Assembly (NCBI GenBank): GCA_977006965.1
Contig: OZ345379.1
Location: 620,001 to 684,000 of the forward strand
DNA length: 64,000 nt
Reading direction: 5' to 3'
From: Phymatolithon calcareum
Lineage: Eukaryota > Rhodophyta > Florideophyceae > Hapalidiales
In this document: piece by piece, positions 31,501-40,600 of the stretch
Layout: each line of letters starts with the position of its first letter
Numbering within the stretch: the first letter of the stretch is position 1
The notes under the pieces: model-generated
What the model saw: only the letters and a program-made list of their open reading frames with translations
What the model was told of the DNA's origin: nothing
Databases searched by the model: none
Program-made: the position numbers and the translations under genes

Positions 31501-34500
31501 CAAGGCTTGGGAGACTCCGTCCCAGCGTTTTGTCCATTCGCCCTGGTCAACCTGGACGGTTTGATGAATGGATTGACAAGGGCGAAGATGGTGATGCGCG
31601 CCTGTTTGTCGTCTTCGCATTACCTCATGCTCGCCTAATCTTTACAGACGAAACTGCTGGGCATTACATTCCTATTATGGAACTCCGTTTTCGAAATGCA
31701 ATTGTGCGCTCTAATATTTCGTATGTGACCAATGCCAAGCTTGAGTTCTCGATTGATCTTTTCAATGACGAAAAAGGATGGTGGGAGCCCGGTGTAGAGC
31801 CTTTTTCAATTGACATAGCTGTTTCAAAGGGTCGTTCGGGGTCGGAAGCTGTTCAATTGCGAACACAGCAGACCATTGACGCAAACATAACTCCCACGAC
31901 AATCTCTGGGGCGACAAGAGTTGCAAAAACGTTGAAGCATGCAATTGAAGATCTGATTAAGAATCTTAAAACCGATATTCATGAAGAGCTTGAAGCATTT
32001 GGGGCTGGGGCCCCTATTGCTGATGTCGTTACCACTGCTCAAAGACCAAGCGTAGCTGCATTTTGTGTGAAAAACGATACCGGTCGGTCTATATCTCTAT
32101 GGCTACCATATGATTCTATGCGAAGAACTTTGAAAGGAAATGGAGAGGAATGTGAAATCGCCATGCCCACTGAAGATTTATTATGGTCTGCGATGACTGC
32201 AAATTTTTATAACAGCAGTGATCGCATGGAAGGAAACCGCGATCGGCATCTCTCGATGCAGTGTTTAGTGTCTATGACCGGCTATGATCCATTGTCATTA
32301 TCAACGACCGAAGTTGGATCACAAATTGTTTATTTCTTTCCCGAAGCTCGTGCCGGTACACCGCTTAAAAACAACCAGCGAAGAAGCAGACGGCATGGCG
32401 TTTTGACTCTGGTTTGGACAGTATATATGCGCAATGGTGTTCCGGTTGGCTGCTTGCGGTCTGTTTTCCGCCTTGTGAATAGAACGCGGACACCTTTTGA
32501 AGTGAAAATTGGCCAGCAAGCAGAGGCGATGTACAAGTCTTCATCGGTTTCCTCAGCAACAGGACTTCAAGGTGCGACTGGGGGCGATGATGGTCGCATA
32601 ATTTTGAAGATTGGAGAGTCATGGTCAGTCCCTGTACATGCTGTGGAACGCCCAATATGCTTGCGACCTGCAATTTTTCACCCTCCAGATGGCGATAATT
32701 CGGACACATATGAAGACATAGTAGTATCTTCAAGAAGTCGGAAAAGGGTTTTGTATTCATATCGATGGAGTGACCCGCTGAGCAGATTTTCGTCGTTGCT
32801 TGGCACCGGTGTGAAACTCGAAGAGTCGTCGCGGTCTGATGATGCGCATAGAACGGAGACGATATATACCAACATCCCGGTCTTGTCATGTCGATCTGCG
32901 AAGCATGAACAGCCTTTTTCATGTCTTGTTATTCCTGAGGTAGGGAGCTCTCCATCAGGCGAATTGCTTCCTCCGAATGGAAACTCTACACAATGGTTAG
33001 ATGTTGTTTTGCGAGCCCCATTTGTGATTTCCAACGGCTTGCCTCGCCCAATGTCCTTTGCTATTGCCAATACTAGCCAAGTGAAAGCGGAAGATCACGG
33101 CATTATTGTCAAAGATTGGGTAGAGCCATTGCGAGATTTCCATGTTCATACAGCGGGAACGGATCCTTCCCCTCTCTCCTTTGGAATTGGCTACGATAAC
33201 TCACCAGCTGGAATTAAGAGCACAGGAAACAAGAAGACAAAAAGTGCGAGAAGCATCACCAGTCTTCACAATGGTCTGAACACCCTTCAAGTTATCCCCG
33301 TTAACGTCGAACGTGAAGGGCATTTTTTGGCTAAAATGAACCGTTTCACTACAAATGCAACCCTGCGATTTCAGTTGTATGCCGACTACTGGATTCGAAA
33401 CAGGTCCAGTGTTGACATCTTGTTTCGAAATGCCGAAAGTAATCGTGATTTTAGTACGAAGGACATTCCTGAGTGCTTCCTGCGTCGACGTTCTCCTGGG
33501 ACACAGGCTGACAAATATGTTGCGTTCTCTGGCTCGTGGATATCGTTCCGAACTGTAGCCCAAAACTCGGACTGGAAGACATTGGGGCAATGCTTGATGG
33601 ATATAGACGGTTATGTCCCATTCAGTTTGAACAATAAGTCTCTTTTGGCTGAAGTGCACCCGGCTAAGGGAGAATTCGTGAGAACCACCATCGTTACCAT
33701 CCGAAACGCGATGTGGATTGAGAACAAAACAGATGTTGTTCTCCAATGGTGTCAGCCAGCTGCATTGAACGCACGAGGAATTGCGTTGTCGAGTAATGTC
33801 CATACTGCCCTCCCTGGAGAATGTGTCCCTCTCCACTGGGATTTTGAAGATAAGAATAAGGCGGTTTGTCTGAGAAGGTCTGAAGACAATGGCTCAAGCG
33901 ACTGGATTTGGTCTCGACCCGTAAGAGTTGACGGCAAAGAGGGTGAATTTGCCGCCAAAATGTACCGACCGAAGAATCATCAGCAATACATTGCTCGCAT
34001 TATTGTTTCGAGACTATCAACCGGTGTAGGAGCAATAATTATCCATCGGGAGGATCGGAGCACACCGCCTTATAGAATAATCAATCGTTGCGAAAACCGC
34101 TCCATAGCTTTCTGGCAGTCCGGTGTACCAGAAAAGAGTCCGTGGCTTGTACGTCCTGGCAAAACTACCCGGTACTCATGGGACGACCCACATGCTGCTC
34201 TCCGGTCGCGCTCTGTAACTATCAAGATTATAGAGACTGTACCGGCTAGAAAGACAGGTGGAGTTCCAAGGTCTGCCTCGACATCTGCTATCCGTCCCTT
34301 TCAAGCTGAAGCAGTGGACAATGGATCGGTGGAGAATGCAGGAGTTTATCGCCAGCGGCACCTCAGGGAAATTCATTACCCTACGTTCGACCTGAATATT
34401 GATATTGTCTGCGATGAAGTTGATTTTAAAGGCGCCGAAAAATTCAAGCCTGCTCTGGAAATATCAGTGCGAGTGGACGGCCCCACTAAAGTCGTCACTT

Positions 34501-37500
34501 TTTCTAATGCTCCGTCTAGTGGAGAAATTCTCGTGACGCAGCCAAAGCTAGCAACCGCCAAGTCTCTCGACGTTCTTACCTTTGAGGAGTTTACATCCCC
34601 CGTTGCAGGCAATAAGAAGGAAGCCACCCTTGAAGAGTCTTTTCCGCCTGTTACTAAGAATTTGGATGTGGAGGTATGGATTCATTCTCTAGGACTCTCA
34701 TTCGTGGACGAGTCTCCTGCTGAACTTGCATATTTGTTTGTCTCCGGTATGCATTTTCGACTGGATCGTTTTGATGGCCAGCAGCTCATTGTTTGTGAAG
34801 TCGAGGATATACAATTGGACAATCAGTTGGTGCAATGCGCATGGCCTGTTGTGCTCTGGTCGCCGCCAGCTCACGACCGTGCACCAAATATGTCTTCAGC
34901 TGATGATCGGCGCTCCATGGCTGGCACCCGACAGCCGGGGGCTAGGAAGCCTTTTTTCCAGCTAATCGTGGATGGTCCCTTTCCGCAGATCACAAATGGA
35001 ATTGGCACCTTCCGAGGCATTTTTGTGGCTCTGCAACAATTGCAAGTGGCTGCGGATGAAGATTTCGTGCTTCGAGTGTGGATCTTTGTGCAATCAATTA
35101 TTGCAGCGGCCGGTGGTGCGACCCAAAGAAATATTGAAATCCTTGGAGGAAATGATGGCCTGGAGCATGGTCTACGGACAGAGCACGTAGAAGAGAACGA
35201 GGTCCAATCGACGAGATCCACTTCATGGAACAGAGTCTATGTCAAAAACTTGGATCTTTGCCCTCTGAAACTTACAATTTCCTTCACGTCATCTCGAACG
35301 TCGACTGCTGCTGCCCGTGTTGGAGGCTTTCGCTCCTTAATTCGCACATTGGTTGCAGTTCTAGGAAATGTGGAAAATGCTGAATTTCGATTTAATGCAT
35401 TAGAGCTGCGTCATGTGTTCGACACTACCGATCATCTTCGATCTTTGATTGCTGAGTTTTACATATCCCAAGGTTCGAACCAGAAGATGAACTTACTTAC
35501 TTCAAATTCCCTCATTGGAAATCCATCTGCCCTTTTCGACTCTATCGCTATTGGAGCGAGGGACTTTTTCGTCGAGCCGGCTAAAGCGAAAGGCTCAGCT
35601 GACTTTATTGCTGGAATTGGTCGGGGCTCATCCTCTTTATTGACGAACACGGTGGGTGGTATTGTGGGATCTCTAGGTGGAATTCCTCGTGCTGTGGCTC
35701 ACGGACTTGAAACAGCAGTGGGTGATAAGGAGTATCTCGCTGAGCGCGAATCTATTCGTGGGGGACGCGCGCGAGCGGTTGCATCCCCTGCGCAAGGATT
35801 ATACACAGGTGCATTAAGCTTTGGGCACGGTATTGCGTCTGGAGCTGCGGGCCTCTTCCGTGACCCATATCAAGGTGCTGTGGAACGAGGTCCTTCTGGA
35901 TTTGTGAAGGGACTGCGCAAGGGTGTTATTGGCGGAGTGCTCAAGCCAATTACTGGTGCCCTCGATCTAATTGCTGAACCTGCCGCTGGTTTTCGAAGTC
36001 TCATGGTTTCTGAACGTAACAAACACTTTGCAGAGCCGAAACGCCCGCCACGTGCATTTCTAGGCGCACACAGGGATCGACTAGCGCTATATGACCTAAG
36101 AGCGGCTCTTGGAGCGTCTGTTTTACAAGCTGTTCTTGGACCGAACAACGATGCAAAGAGAGAACGTTTGGTGGCATGGGTAGATTTTACTCCAAGCAGC
36201 CCGGGTCCTCCAAATGACAACGTTGCGCAGCATGCCGCGTTTTTGTGGGCGCTGATGAGGCGAAGTACACGATCGTCCAGTTCCGGTGCTGGACAACTCA
36301 CAGATTCTCGAGGAATTGTGCAGCGGGTTGACAAAATTCGGGCTGGCTTGATCACGTCTCGTAGGGTGCTTGTGACATCACTGAATGGGAACATTTTTTG
36401 GGAATATCCATTGATGGACGTGGTTGACACTCAAGCTTCTATTGAGTCAAAGGAATACCTTTCTGTCGGTTTGCGGCCTATGGGGTACTCATCCCGCGAC
36501 GTTGTGGCACCCACATGGCAACGCATTCATTGTGGGTCGGCGATATCGCGTGACGCATTCAACGTTGCTTTGAAAAAGGCGCTCACTGACTTCGGTCTCA
36601 TTCGTGCGCGGCAGAGAGCAGCGCTTTTAGGCTTGAATATGATTGAGCATCGGGCAAAGCCGAGAGGCGACCATGCGGACAGTCAGGCTGTTGAAATGAT
36701 GGATTTGTCTTCTCCCGGCAAAAAATCTGTGGGAACCTCGTTGGCATGTCTGGATGATTATTCTGAAACTGAAATGAAGGCCCTTCACTCCGACGCTTCT
36801 GTGGACGGGAGACGAGGGGTGTTTACGAAAATGAACCTTCCTGGCCGATCTGCGGACGATTTTGAAGACTCAAATGGAAGTCAACGTGCGACGTCGTTTG
36901 GTTTTCTGAACGCCATAATATTGGGTGCTCCAATGAACCAAAGTCAAGATTCTCTGTCACAGAGACTTGTCGCCCTCATGGAGGCCGAGACTCGTCAAAG
37001 TTCCAGTATCGTTCGCTCCGTTCGTATTTTTGTTGTTAACAGACTCGATCATGAGTTACAGCTAGTCCGATCGACCATGGAGTCCGGAGAATGGGCTGCG
37101 GATGTTCCACAATGTATAAGTGCGCGATCAATTGCGAAGCTTGAAGCCATTGAGTCGACGAATCGTGTCAAGGATGTGTCCGGTTCCTTTGTCTATCGAG
37201 TGAATGCGGTCGTGAATCATGATGAAGAGTTTGCGAATAATGGAGAGATTATCGCGCTGCGCTTCGTGAACCCCATGCTGGCATCCAATGCATATGCTGT
37301 CAATTCTCCAAAGAACGTGTTATTAACTTGTTTTGGTGGGGAAAAAGGAGATCATGCACAGACGGTAGTCAATATTGCCCGGAACGACGGATCGGCGGTA
37401 CTCCCTGCTTCGCATTCGAAAATCAAAGTATCTATGGCATCAGAAGAACCTCTTTTGTTCGGCAGAAGCAAGGTGCCGCCGTTGATTACGCCGCAAGCGA

Positions 37501-37685
37501 AGCCACCTAGTGTGACACAGGCCTCCGCCGTTGATCCTAATGACCCAGAATTGATTAAGAAGCTGTCTTCTCTTGGGTTTTCAAACCTGGATGCCCACAA
37601 GGCGCTTCTGTTGGAAAATGGGGACCTATCCAAAGCATACGCACGTCTCATAGAGAATAATCCACATATGGCTTTCAGGAGTTAA
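25530..37685 (+). CDS. VPS13: VPS13-family bridge-like lipid transfer protein with a C-terminal UBA domain
   Basis: This 4,051-residue protein comes from one uninterrupted exon. Its N-terminus (residues 1 to about 110: MLERLVADVLVRILGSYV, then LELRELRLRPDAL) is a chorein domain. VPS13 proteins form long hydrophobic grooves that move phospholipids between organelles at contact sites. Further landmarks are the VAB/SHR-binding region (about 2170-2760, with VKNDTGRSISLWLPYD and TIRNAMWIENKTD) and the glycine-rich VPS13_C/ATG2-like segment (about 3350-3490, with GGIVGSLGGIPRAVAHG). A PH-like part follows near 3600-3640 (RRVLVTSLNGNIFWEYPL). Residues about 3828-3930 form an extra beta-rich region. 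The last 47 residues, with LIKKLSSLGFSNLDAHKALL, form a UBA domain, which binds ubiquitin. A C-terminal UBA is unusual; human VPS13D has one internally. Length is between human VPS13A and VPS13D. Confidence 0.93.
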   Translation: MLERLVADVLVRILGSYVDGLNKESVSFGVWAGDLELRELRLRPDALAVLFETLGLDLPVTVTAGYVGLLRLEVPWKRLRSAPVRIVMNDVTVVASPVSDGDQAELQVREKRLKAARLSTDEVVRETKFSMRTGAGIQRSASDDCAGDESSTASLQRTSFASRLWKNAVTKIIDNIQVVVENVLVQYEDASSVHGRPYTASLAIDSLKACSTDANWRKMYLEDSSSPIVHKVVNLEGLVLNWEPGLENNALRQWILDASVKRTPGHWSGFVRSCNRHAILPLAGELRISIVKMRAVAEANESKDAAKQWITKRPRVEMDLHFPDIGVCLDDFNYHTLISSITYLSDIDRRVRPKDPRGRWYWALDRLLPRFKERRQALLQFNEAGLRKRREIREAYCTARNSVLSSRRKGIAEKADDLAIVERIEDELPYEDILLFRDISDQQLLDQAHEAGARTSTRIWSLFNPWRRGSPPATASTSKDFEATDPSIAPTSADRSFETVARLTSQGEDEKPELLDARQCDDAASVDRSQSNASSVSDTKITSGEPVKLSSQDSQQSQGIDGFITTDAETVSTRSPETIPSFRMAFLLERGAIRLSRGGYPDSPIPMSSLEFRELRLGVTITPGSGFLLEAVLGKFEAIDLMKQVKVMYARAPWLTDPDINEEEQRRISTSSPDGDDVFDDSAGVNGQGQDEITGRATVVGGADEYPCATERSYPSEVSLALQKIRGDPESESRSSLSGYSAYHNQGKNGSSSSSLSALSDGGSTKMSFASLGEQSHEAETPLKYIAALRISTETAPGSGEGCSSGKRLAMDLAIGGMEVVLDGPGSAFIASAAFWTPRQTLPSIMHLLSRSAAPKLALLRMEIQEALLDHKSPMRMDLHIRAPRFIIAPVQEEKSLSIVVDLGTFAMETSTSEPTLVPIPPSSSVDSDGTPVAEVVNSCAIRYTDYRMTCSDLGIFVVSADSSRNSERLVKPFSLNLVLQVLHDTSYVEAMTIHLSHVDVAKVKLVMNLSSLKTTISHRAFRQVLAIAKGWTSSSIAPEANEVGADDSTGRLETELLDAEDANVIAPQKDIVSSPLISFEMQIDLDNLFLELQDASARRIVTVSSTGTVAKMRRRPGVIDFSYRVQSFTVTDGSRGATAPYRRLVYAGLDDTAKRKRASFASLSTQSDVVDEKGFIEVSYSSDLRTLEQAIDVRVLSLHLVCVRETYLALADFFYLVGNKPTGKDSLNDTIAPTGTLGESSTSVVEEDHENNSPERFDSQGEYSDPFNALGMTTKAAAQKLREKANRGMELSKQAFAQRGKLIVTACLDGLGVVLVTAEGAIASFELSDCTTRLEQMPRGAIRAYGQLGGFGIKDLTAAYAVHSNMLHYRRACSTDRNINGEDDEVDGWTLTIPENGDGDSWLSARLRNLNIVYLQRFVVILKKYFDVLRENLQPVLAIKGGIADVFDDDDSEDISALAPRESRLRLNCITEHINVIMPRHSQSPHEALRFVVRHSSITNEDEAAPGYRIGFQVSAEDVNGYVLYDASTDNAENPQPIDPCASTESLVPFTDNVYITSKLDLWRKRRVPQIVMNSEGIPVLKDGEDEREFDPAKWRPCIRVRVCAPVGLTANLCEAQYSILYFTFTENIIERPDIEFTDIVRGLKTPVLPPRRPIRPIMLSSHRMPPNYQVLFEVPSISSTIMHGGDPTDVSAKLIRTELRDIVGSFEYGVDFRMSVEVNGSLHSLVDIRPHAIRPNSTVIRSTLAHSGAQGHSSVLSTESVGLGNAGDRNSGAKSDDEGRSITLTWDRAFGYGANVMVVLSDLCIIVVPELFRDLGRLTGPGFPFLKSSAPAPFLRFNGRLLILTVSRPEIWLMAHQYAGDCRSLVLRGDVIAKVQWAAITGRNTVELAAHGLNINLSSSGPKGYYRTAAAITPSSASRTGNVDQTDIEVPLLYPSDVSLKHHGSGYDPPKSPGGQPTKAPGSELLVDAESLLLRVDVNDIPLILAVGSRLGRLRPSVLSIRPGQPGRFDEWIDKGEDGDARLFVVFALPHARLIFTDETAGHYIPIMELRFRNAIVRSNISYVTNAKLEFSIDLFNDEKGWWEPGVEPFSIDIAVSKGRSGSEAVQLRTQQTIDANITPTTISGATRVAKTLKHAIEDLIKNLKTDIHEELEAFGAGAPIADVVTTAQRPSVAAFCVKNDTGRSISLWLPYDSMRRTLKGNGEECEIAMPTEDLLWSAMTANFYNSSDRMEGNRDRHLSMQCLVSMTGYDPLSLSTTEVGSQIVYFFPEARAGTPLKNNQRRSRRHGVLTLVWTVYMRNGVPVGCLRSVFRLVNRTRTPFEVKIGQQAEAMYKSSSVSSATGLQGATGGDDGRIILKIGESWSVPVHAVERPICLRPAIFHPPDGDNSDTYEDIVVSSRSRKRVLYSYRWSDPLSRFSSLLGTGVKLEESSRSDDAHRTETIYTNIPVLSCRSAKHEQPFSCLVIPEVGSSPSGELLPPNGNSTQWLDVVLRAPFVISNGLPRPMSFAIANTSQVKAEDHGIIVKDWVEPLRDFHVHTAGTDPSPLSFGIGYDNSPAGIKSTGNKKTKSARSITSLHNGLNTLQVIPVNVEREGHFLAKMNRFTTNATLRFQLYADYWIRNRSSVDILFRNAESNRDFSTKDIPECFLRRRSPGTQADKYVAFSGSWISFRTVAQNSDWKTLGQCLMDIDGYVPFSLNNKSLLAEVHPAKGEFVRTTIVTIRNAMWIENKTDVVLQWCQPAALNARGIALSSNVHTALPGECVPLHWDFEDKNKAVCLRRSEDNGSSDWIWSRPVRVDGKEGEFAAKMYRPKNHQQYIARIIVSRLSTGVGAIIIHREDRSTPPYRIINRCENRSIAFWQSGVPEKSPWLVRPGKTTRYSWDDPHAALRSRSVTIKIIETVPARKTGGVPRSASTSAIRPFQAEAVDNGSVENAGVYRQRHLREIHYPTFDLNIDIVCDEVDFKGAEKFKPALEISVRVDGPTKVVTFSNAPSSGEILVTQPKLATAKSLDVLTFEEFTSPVAGNKKEATLEESFPPVTKNLDVEVWIHSLGLSFVDESPAELAYLFVSGMHFRLDRFDGQQLIVCEVEDIQLDNQLVQCAWPVVLWSPPAHDRAPNMSSADDRRSMAGTRQPGARKPFFQLIVDGPFPQITNGIGTFRGIFVALQQLQVAADEDFVLRVWIFVQSIIAAAGGATQRNIEILGGNDGLEHGLRTEHVEENEVQSTRSTSWNRVYVKNLDLCPLKLTISFTSSRTSTAAARVGGFRSLIRTLVAVLGNVENAEFRFNALELRHVFDTTDHLRSLIAEFYISQGSNQKMNLLTSNSLIGNPSALFDSIAIGARDFFVEPAKAKGSADFIAGIGRGSSSLLTNTVGGIVGSLGGIPRAVAHGLETAVGDKEYLAERESIRGGRARAVASPAQGLYTGALSFGHGIASGAAGLFRDPYQGAVERGPSGFVKGLRKGVIGGVLKPITGALDLIAEPAAGFRSLMVSERNKHFAEPKRPPRAFLGAHRDRLALYDLRAALGASVLQAVLGPNNDAKRERLVAWVDFTPSSPGPPNDNVAQHAAFLWALMRRSTRSSSSGAGQLTDSRGIVQRVDKIRAGLITSRRVLVTSLNGNIFWEYPLMDVVDTQASIESKEYLSVGLRPMGYSSRDVVAPTWQRIHCGSAISRDAFNVALKKALTDFGLIRARQRAALLGLNMIEHRAKPRGDHADSQAVEMMDLSSPGKKSVGTSLACLDDYSETEMKALHSDASVDGRRGVFTKMNLPGRSADDFEDSNGSQRATSFGFLNAIILGAPMNQSQDSLSQRLVALMEAETRQSSSIVRSVRIFVVNRLDHELQLVRSTMESGEWAADVPQCISARSIAKLEAIESTNRVKDVSGSFVYRVNAVVNHDEEFANNGEIIALRFVNPMLASNAYAVNSPKNVLLTCFGGEKGDHAQTVVNIARNDGSAVLPASHSKIKVSMASEEPLLFGRSKVPPLITPQAKPPSVTQASAVDPNDPELIKKLSSLGFSNLDAHKALLLENGDLSKAYARLIENNPHMAFRS

Positions 37686-40600
37686 TAACCGGCACACGGG
37701 CGCCTTGCATAAGACGGAGCATTGTAAGAAGAATTTATATCCCTTTATTTATCAACATAAATCCGGAAAGTGTAGAGCACCGTCTTCCACCAAGCACGTG
37801 GCTCGATTGGACAAGGCTAAGTAGAAAGACTCAAACTCGGTTGCAGGACACTAGTCGCAGAACATTTCAGAACGTTTCTCGCGCCCAAGATGCTAAGTCG
37901 CCTGGGGAAGATGATATTGCAACCCGCCGAACCGTTCTTGCAAGAAGGGGCAGTGCGAAATGAAATGTACTAGATGGCGAAAGTTGCAGTGCATGCCGAT
38001 GAGGAACTTGGGAGTGGGAGAAAGCGTAAAATCCCATTCAATTGCCGAGCAGCAATTTCGCTAATCCTTCGATTATGTTTCAAAACCGATTGCAAGCTAT
38101 CTAAGGGAGAAGTGAGCGGGGGATTCCCAGCGAAAAGCTGCACCCATTTAGAACATAGATTTAGAGACAGGGCTCTTGACTACCTTGTATTTCCAGAATG
38201 AAACTAAATATAACGTACTCACATGACCAGGAGATTGCCGAAAAAGAAGAAGTCCTACTAGTAGACGCGCACAATTGGTTCAGCATCAATTTGTAAATGT
38301 AGATTTATGGTGACCAAGATTGATTGCGTTCAGAGCTTCTCCTCTCGTTTAACTCAATGTTAGAGCCGGACCAAGTAATCCTACTTGCCGACGCAGGCGG
38401 CACCTTCATACCCCTGGACATATTATCAAAAAATCAAGGCAATAGAAGTTGAGAATGTCGTGTTAGAGAAGAGCTACTCCGATTGATATTAACTAAGAAT
38501 CCATATAACAGCCGGGACAAAATGGCCTTCAGAATACGGGGCTCAAAAAACCATCAAATCCGCTATTTACTCCATAGAAAAGAAACTGGCTTCGGAAACT
38601 TCCAATCTATCGGTTGCCACCTTCATCTTAGAGGTGATCGTTTTCTCGCTGCAGCCAAGTAGGCAAGACAATGGGCGATTTATGTGCAAAATATGACAGC
38701 CATCGTTTAGGGGACTGAAAAACACTTCGCTTGCGGCCATGATCCGATGTTAAGTAAGCGAAAAGCTAAACATCGCACGCACGCACGCCGGCCAAAAGCG
38801 CACGCCATTCGAATGCTAGCCATACTGCTAGAATCTGTACTGTATCCGCTATCCCATGCACTGGGCCTCGGGGCTATCAGGATGGTAGCGGATTTAAACT
38901 TGGCGCCACCCTGTATTCTTGTGTCCCGGTTCTTACATGGATTCTTTGTTAAAATGAAACCAAGGCCAGATTTTCTAATTGTAAGAACAGCAACACTAAG
39001 CCTTAACCTACTTGCATCCATACATTGGCTCACTACAGGTGTTGTCCAGCATTTCAAATAGTCATTCGTTGACATCTGTTCCGTTGCCAACTGCACACTG
39101 TTCGGCGGTCCATTGATAAGTACGACCACGAACAGTTTTTTTTCGGAAATGTACTCCCAAGCTTTCTCACATGTCGCCGGTTTAAGAAAAATGAACAGCA
39201 TAAGTTGGCCCTCCCCAGCTTCTTTTCAAGCATACCCTTTTTCTTTCGGGGTTTTACTGAGTCGGATATGTCGCTACGGGATTGCTTCGCTTTTGCTGCC
39301 ATCGAGATCTGAGGGGACAGAGTTCCTCAGAACCTCTGTGTCTTTCGCACCCTACAAGGCAGGGTCGCGATGCGAATCCCAAGAATGTCGTGATTGCAAT
39401 CCAACCAGTGTCTGGATTTTTTGGTATGTTTCGCATGTGACTATCGGAGTTAACAACTGCTTTTCAAACTTTTTCCAAAAGACGTGAAGCACGCTCGTTT
39501 GTCTATGCCCATTTCCCTCTCCTGGATCCCCTTTTTGCGCTACATTCTAAGCTGTGCAGAAATGCAGGTCGCCATTTCCCTCTGCGAAGCTAAATGAGTC
39601 TGGTTCAAAACTTTCAAGTGCCGCAGCGTCAGGTCTGCAAACTTAACGATTGGCGGCATCCGGGTATACTTCTTGGCGCTGCCCACGGCCTGTTTACTTA
39701 GAGGGCGTGGGCTGCGCAGAGAACACTCATTCCATGTCGCCTCTTTCGGATTGGTAGCGTTATACGATAATATTCGATCCACTGCGGGACAATGTAGTTG
39801 AGAGCACACCAGATAGCCTTGCAGTAGGTGCCCTGTTGTTGCATAAGCTTGAATTGTGGGTGTACTGGATCGGTTTCTCTCCTGAGCCAATTTTCTCTAC
39901 TCTGCCGCCGACAGCTGTGTCCTGAATGAGCGCAGTCCTGCGAACGTCTTCCCCCATCACTTCAGTACGTGGAGGTTAAGAGTCAATGTCTGACCGGGGA
40001 CAGAAACAAAGCTTTATGTATGTACTAGGACGACGTGCCAAAAATCAACTGCAGAAGAGAGTCACAACAGACGTAGTTCTAAAATTGGAATGCCAGAGAC
40101 ATGTTATTGCCGCTTGCCATTGCCCAGTTTGGCTTAAGCGAGAATAACGTTTTCCCGCTTGGAAAATCATCATAGGCAGGTCGCGTTGCATTTGCCAGAC
40201 TGCGTATCACCTGTGCTGGCACAGGCTGTGCCAGCACTTTCTCTTCACCGCAACGTTCAGACTTCATGTTTGCTAGTTCATTGCATTACATTCACTCGGT
40301 ATCTCTCACCCAACCCACCATACGTTACAGTCCCCACTGCGTAAGGTGTGCGTCGAAACCGCGTGGTAGTTAGCAACTAAAGCCTCTCCTGTTTTGCCGA
40401 TGAAGGATCAGCGGGCAGTTCTTCAAGGAGAGCACGAAGCCCATTCAAAGACACAGTGTACGCAACGCAAATCTGCAATATGGCGGTAGTAGAGTAGACT
40501 TGCATTCCACAAGGGACGTCAACGCGAAATTATAAATGGACGAGAACACCTCCAACAATTACGCCATGGGTTGCCTTGCCATTATTTCGGCAACTGCAGC

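Noticed and set aside
38707-39201. A 164-codon minus-strand gene
   Set aside because: The second half has no coding character and no family was recognised. I kept it as a lead, not as a gene.
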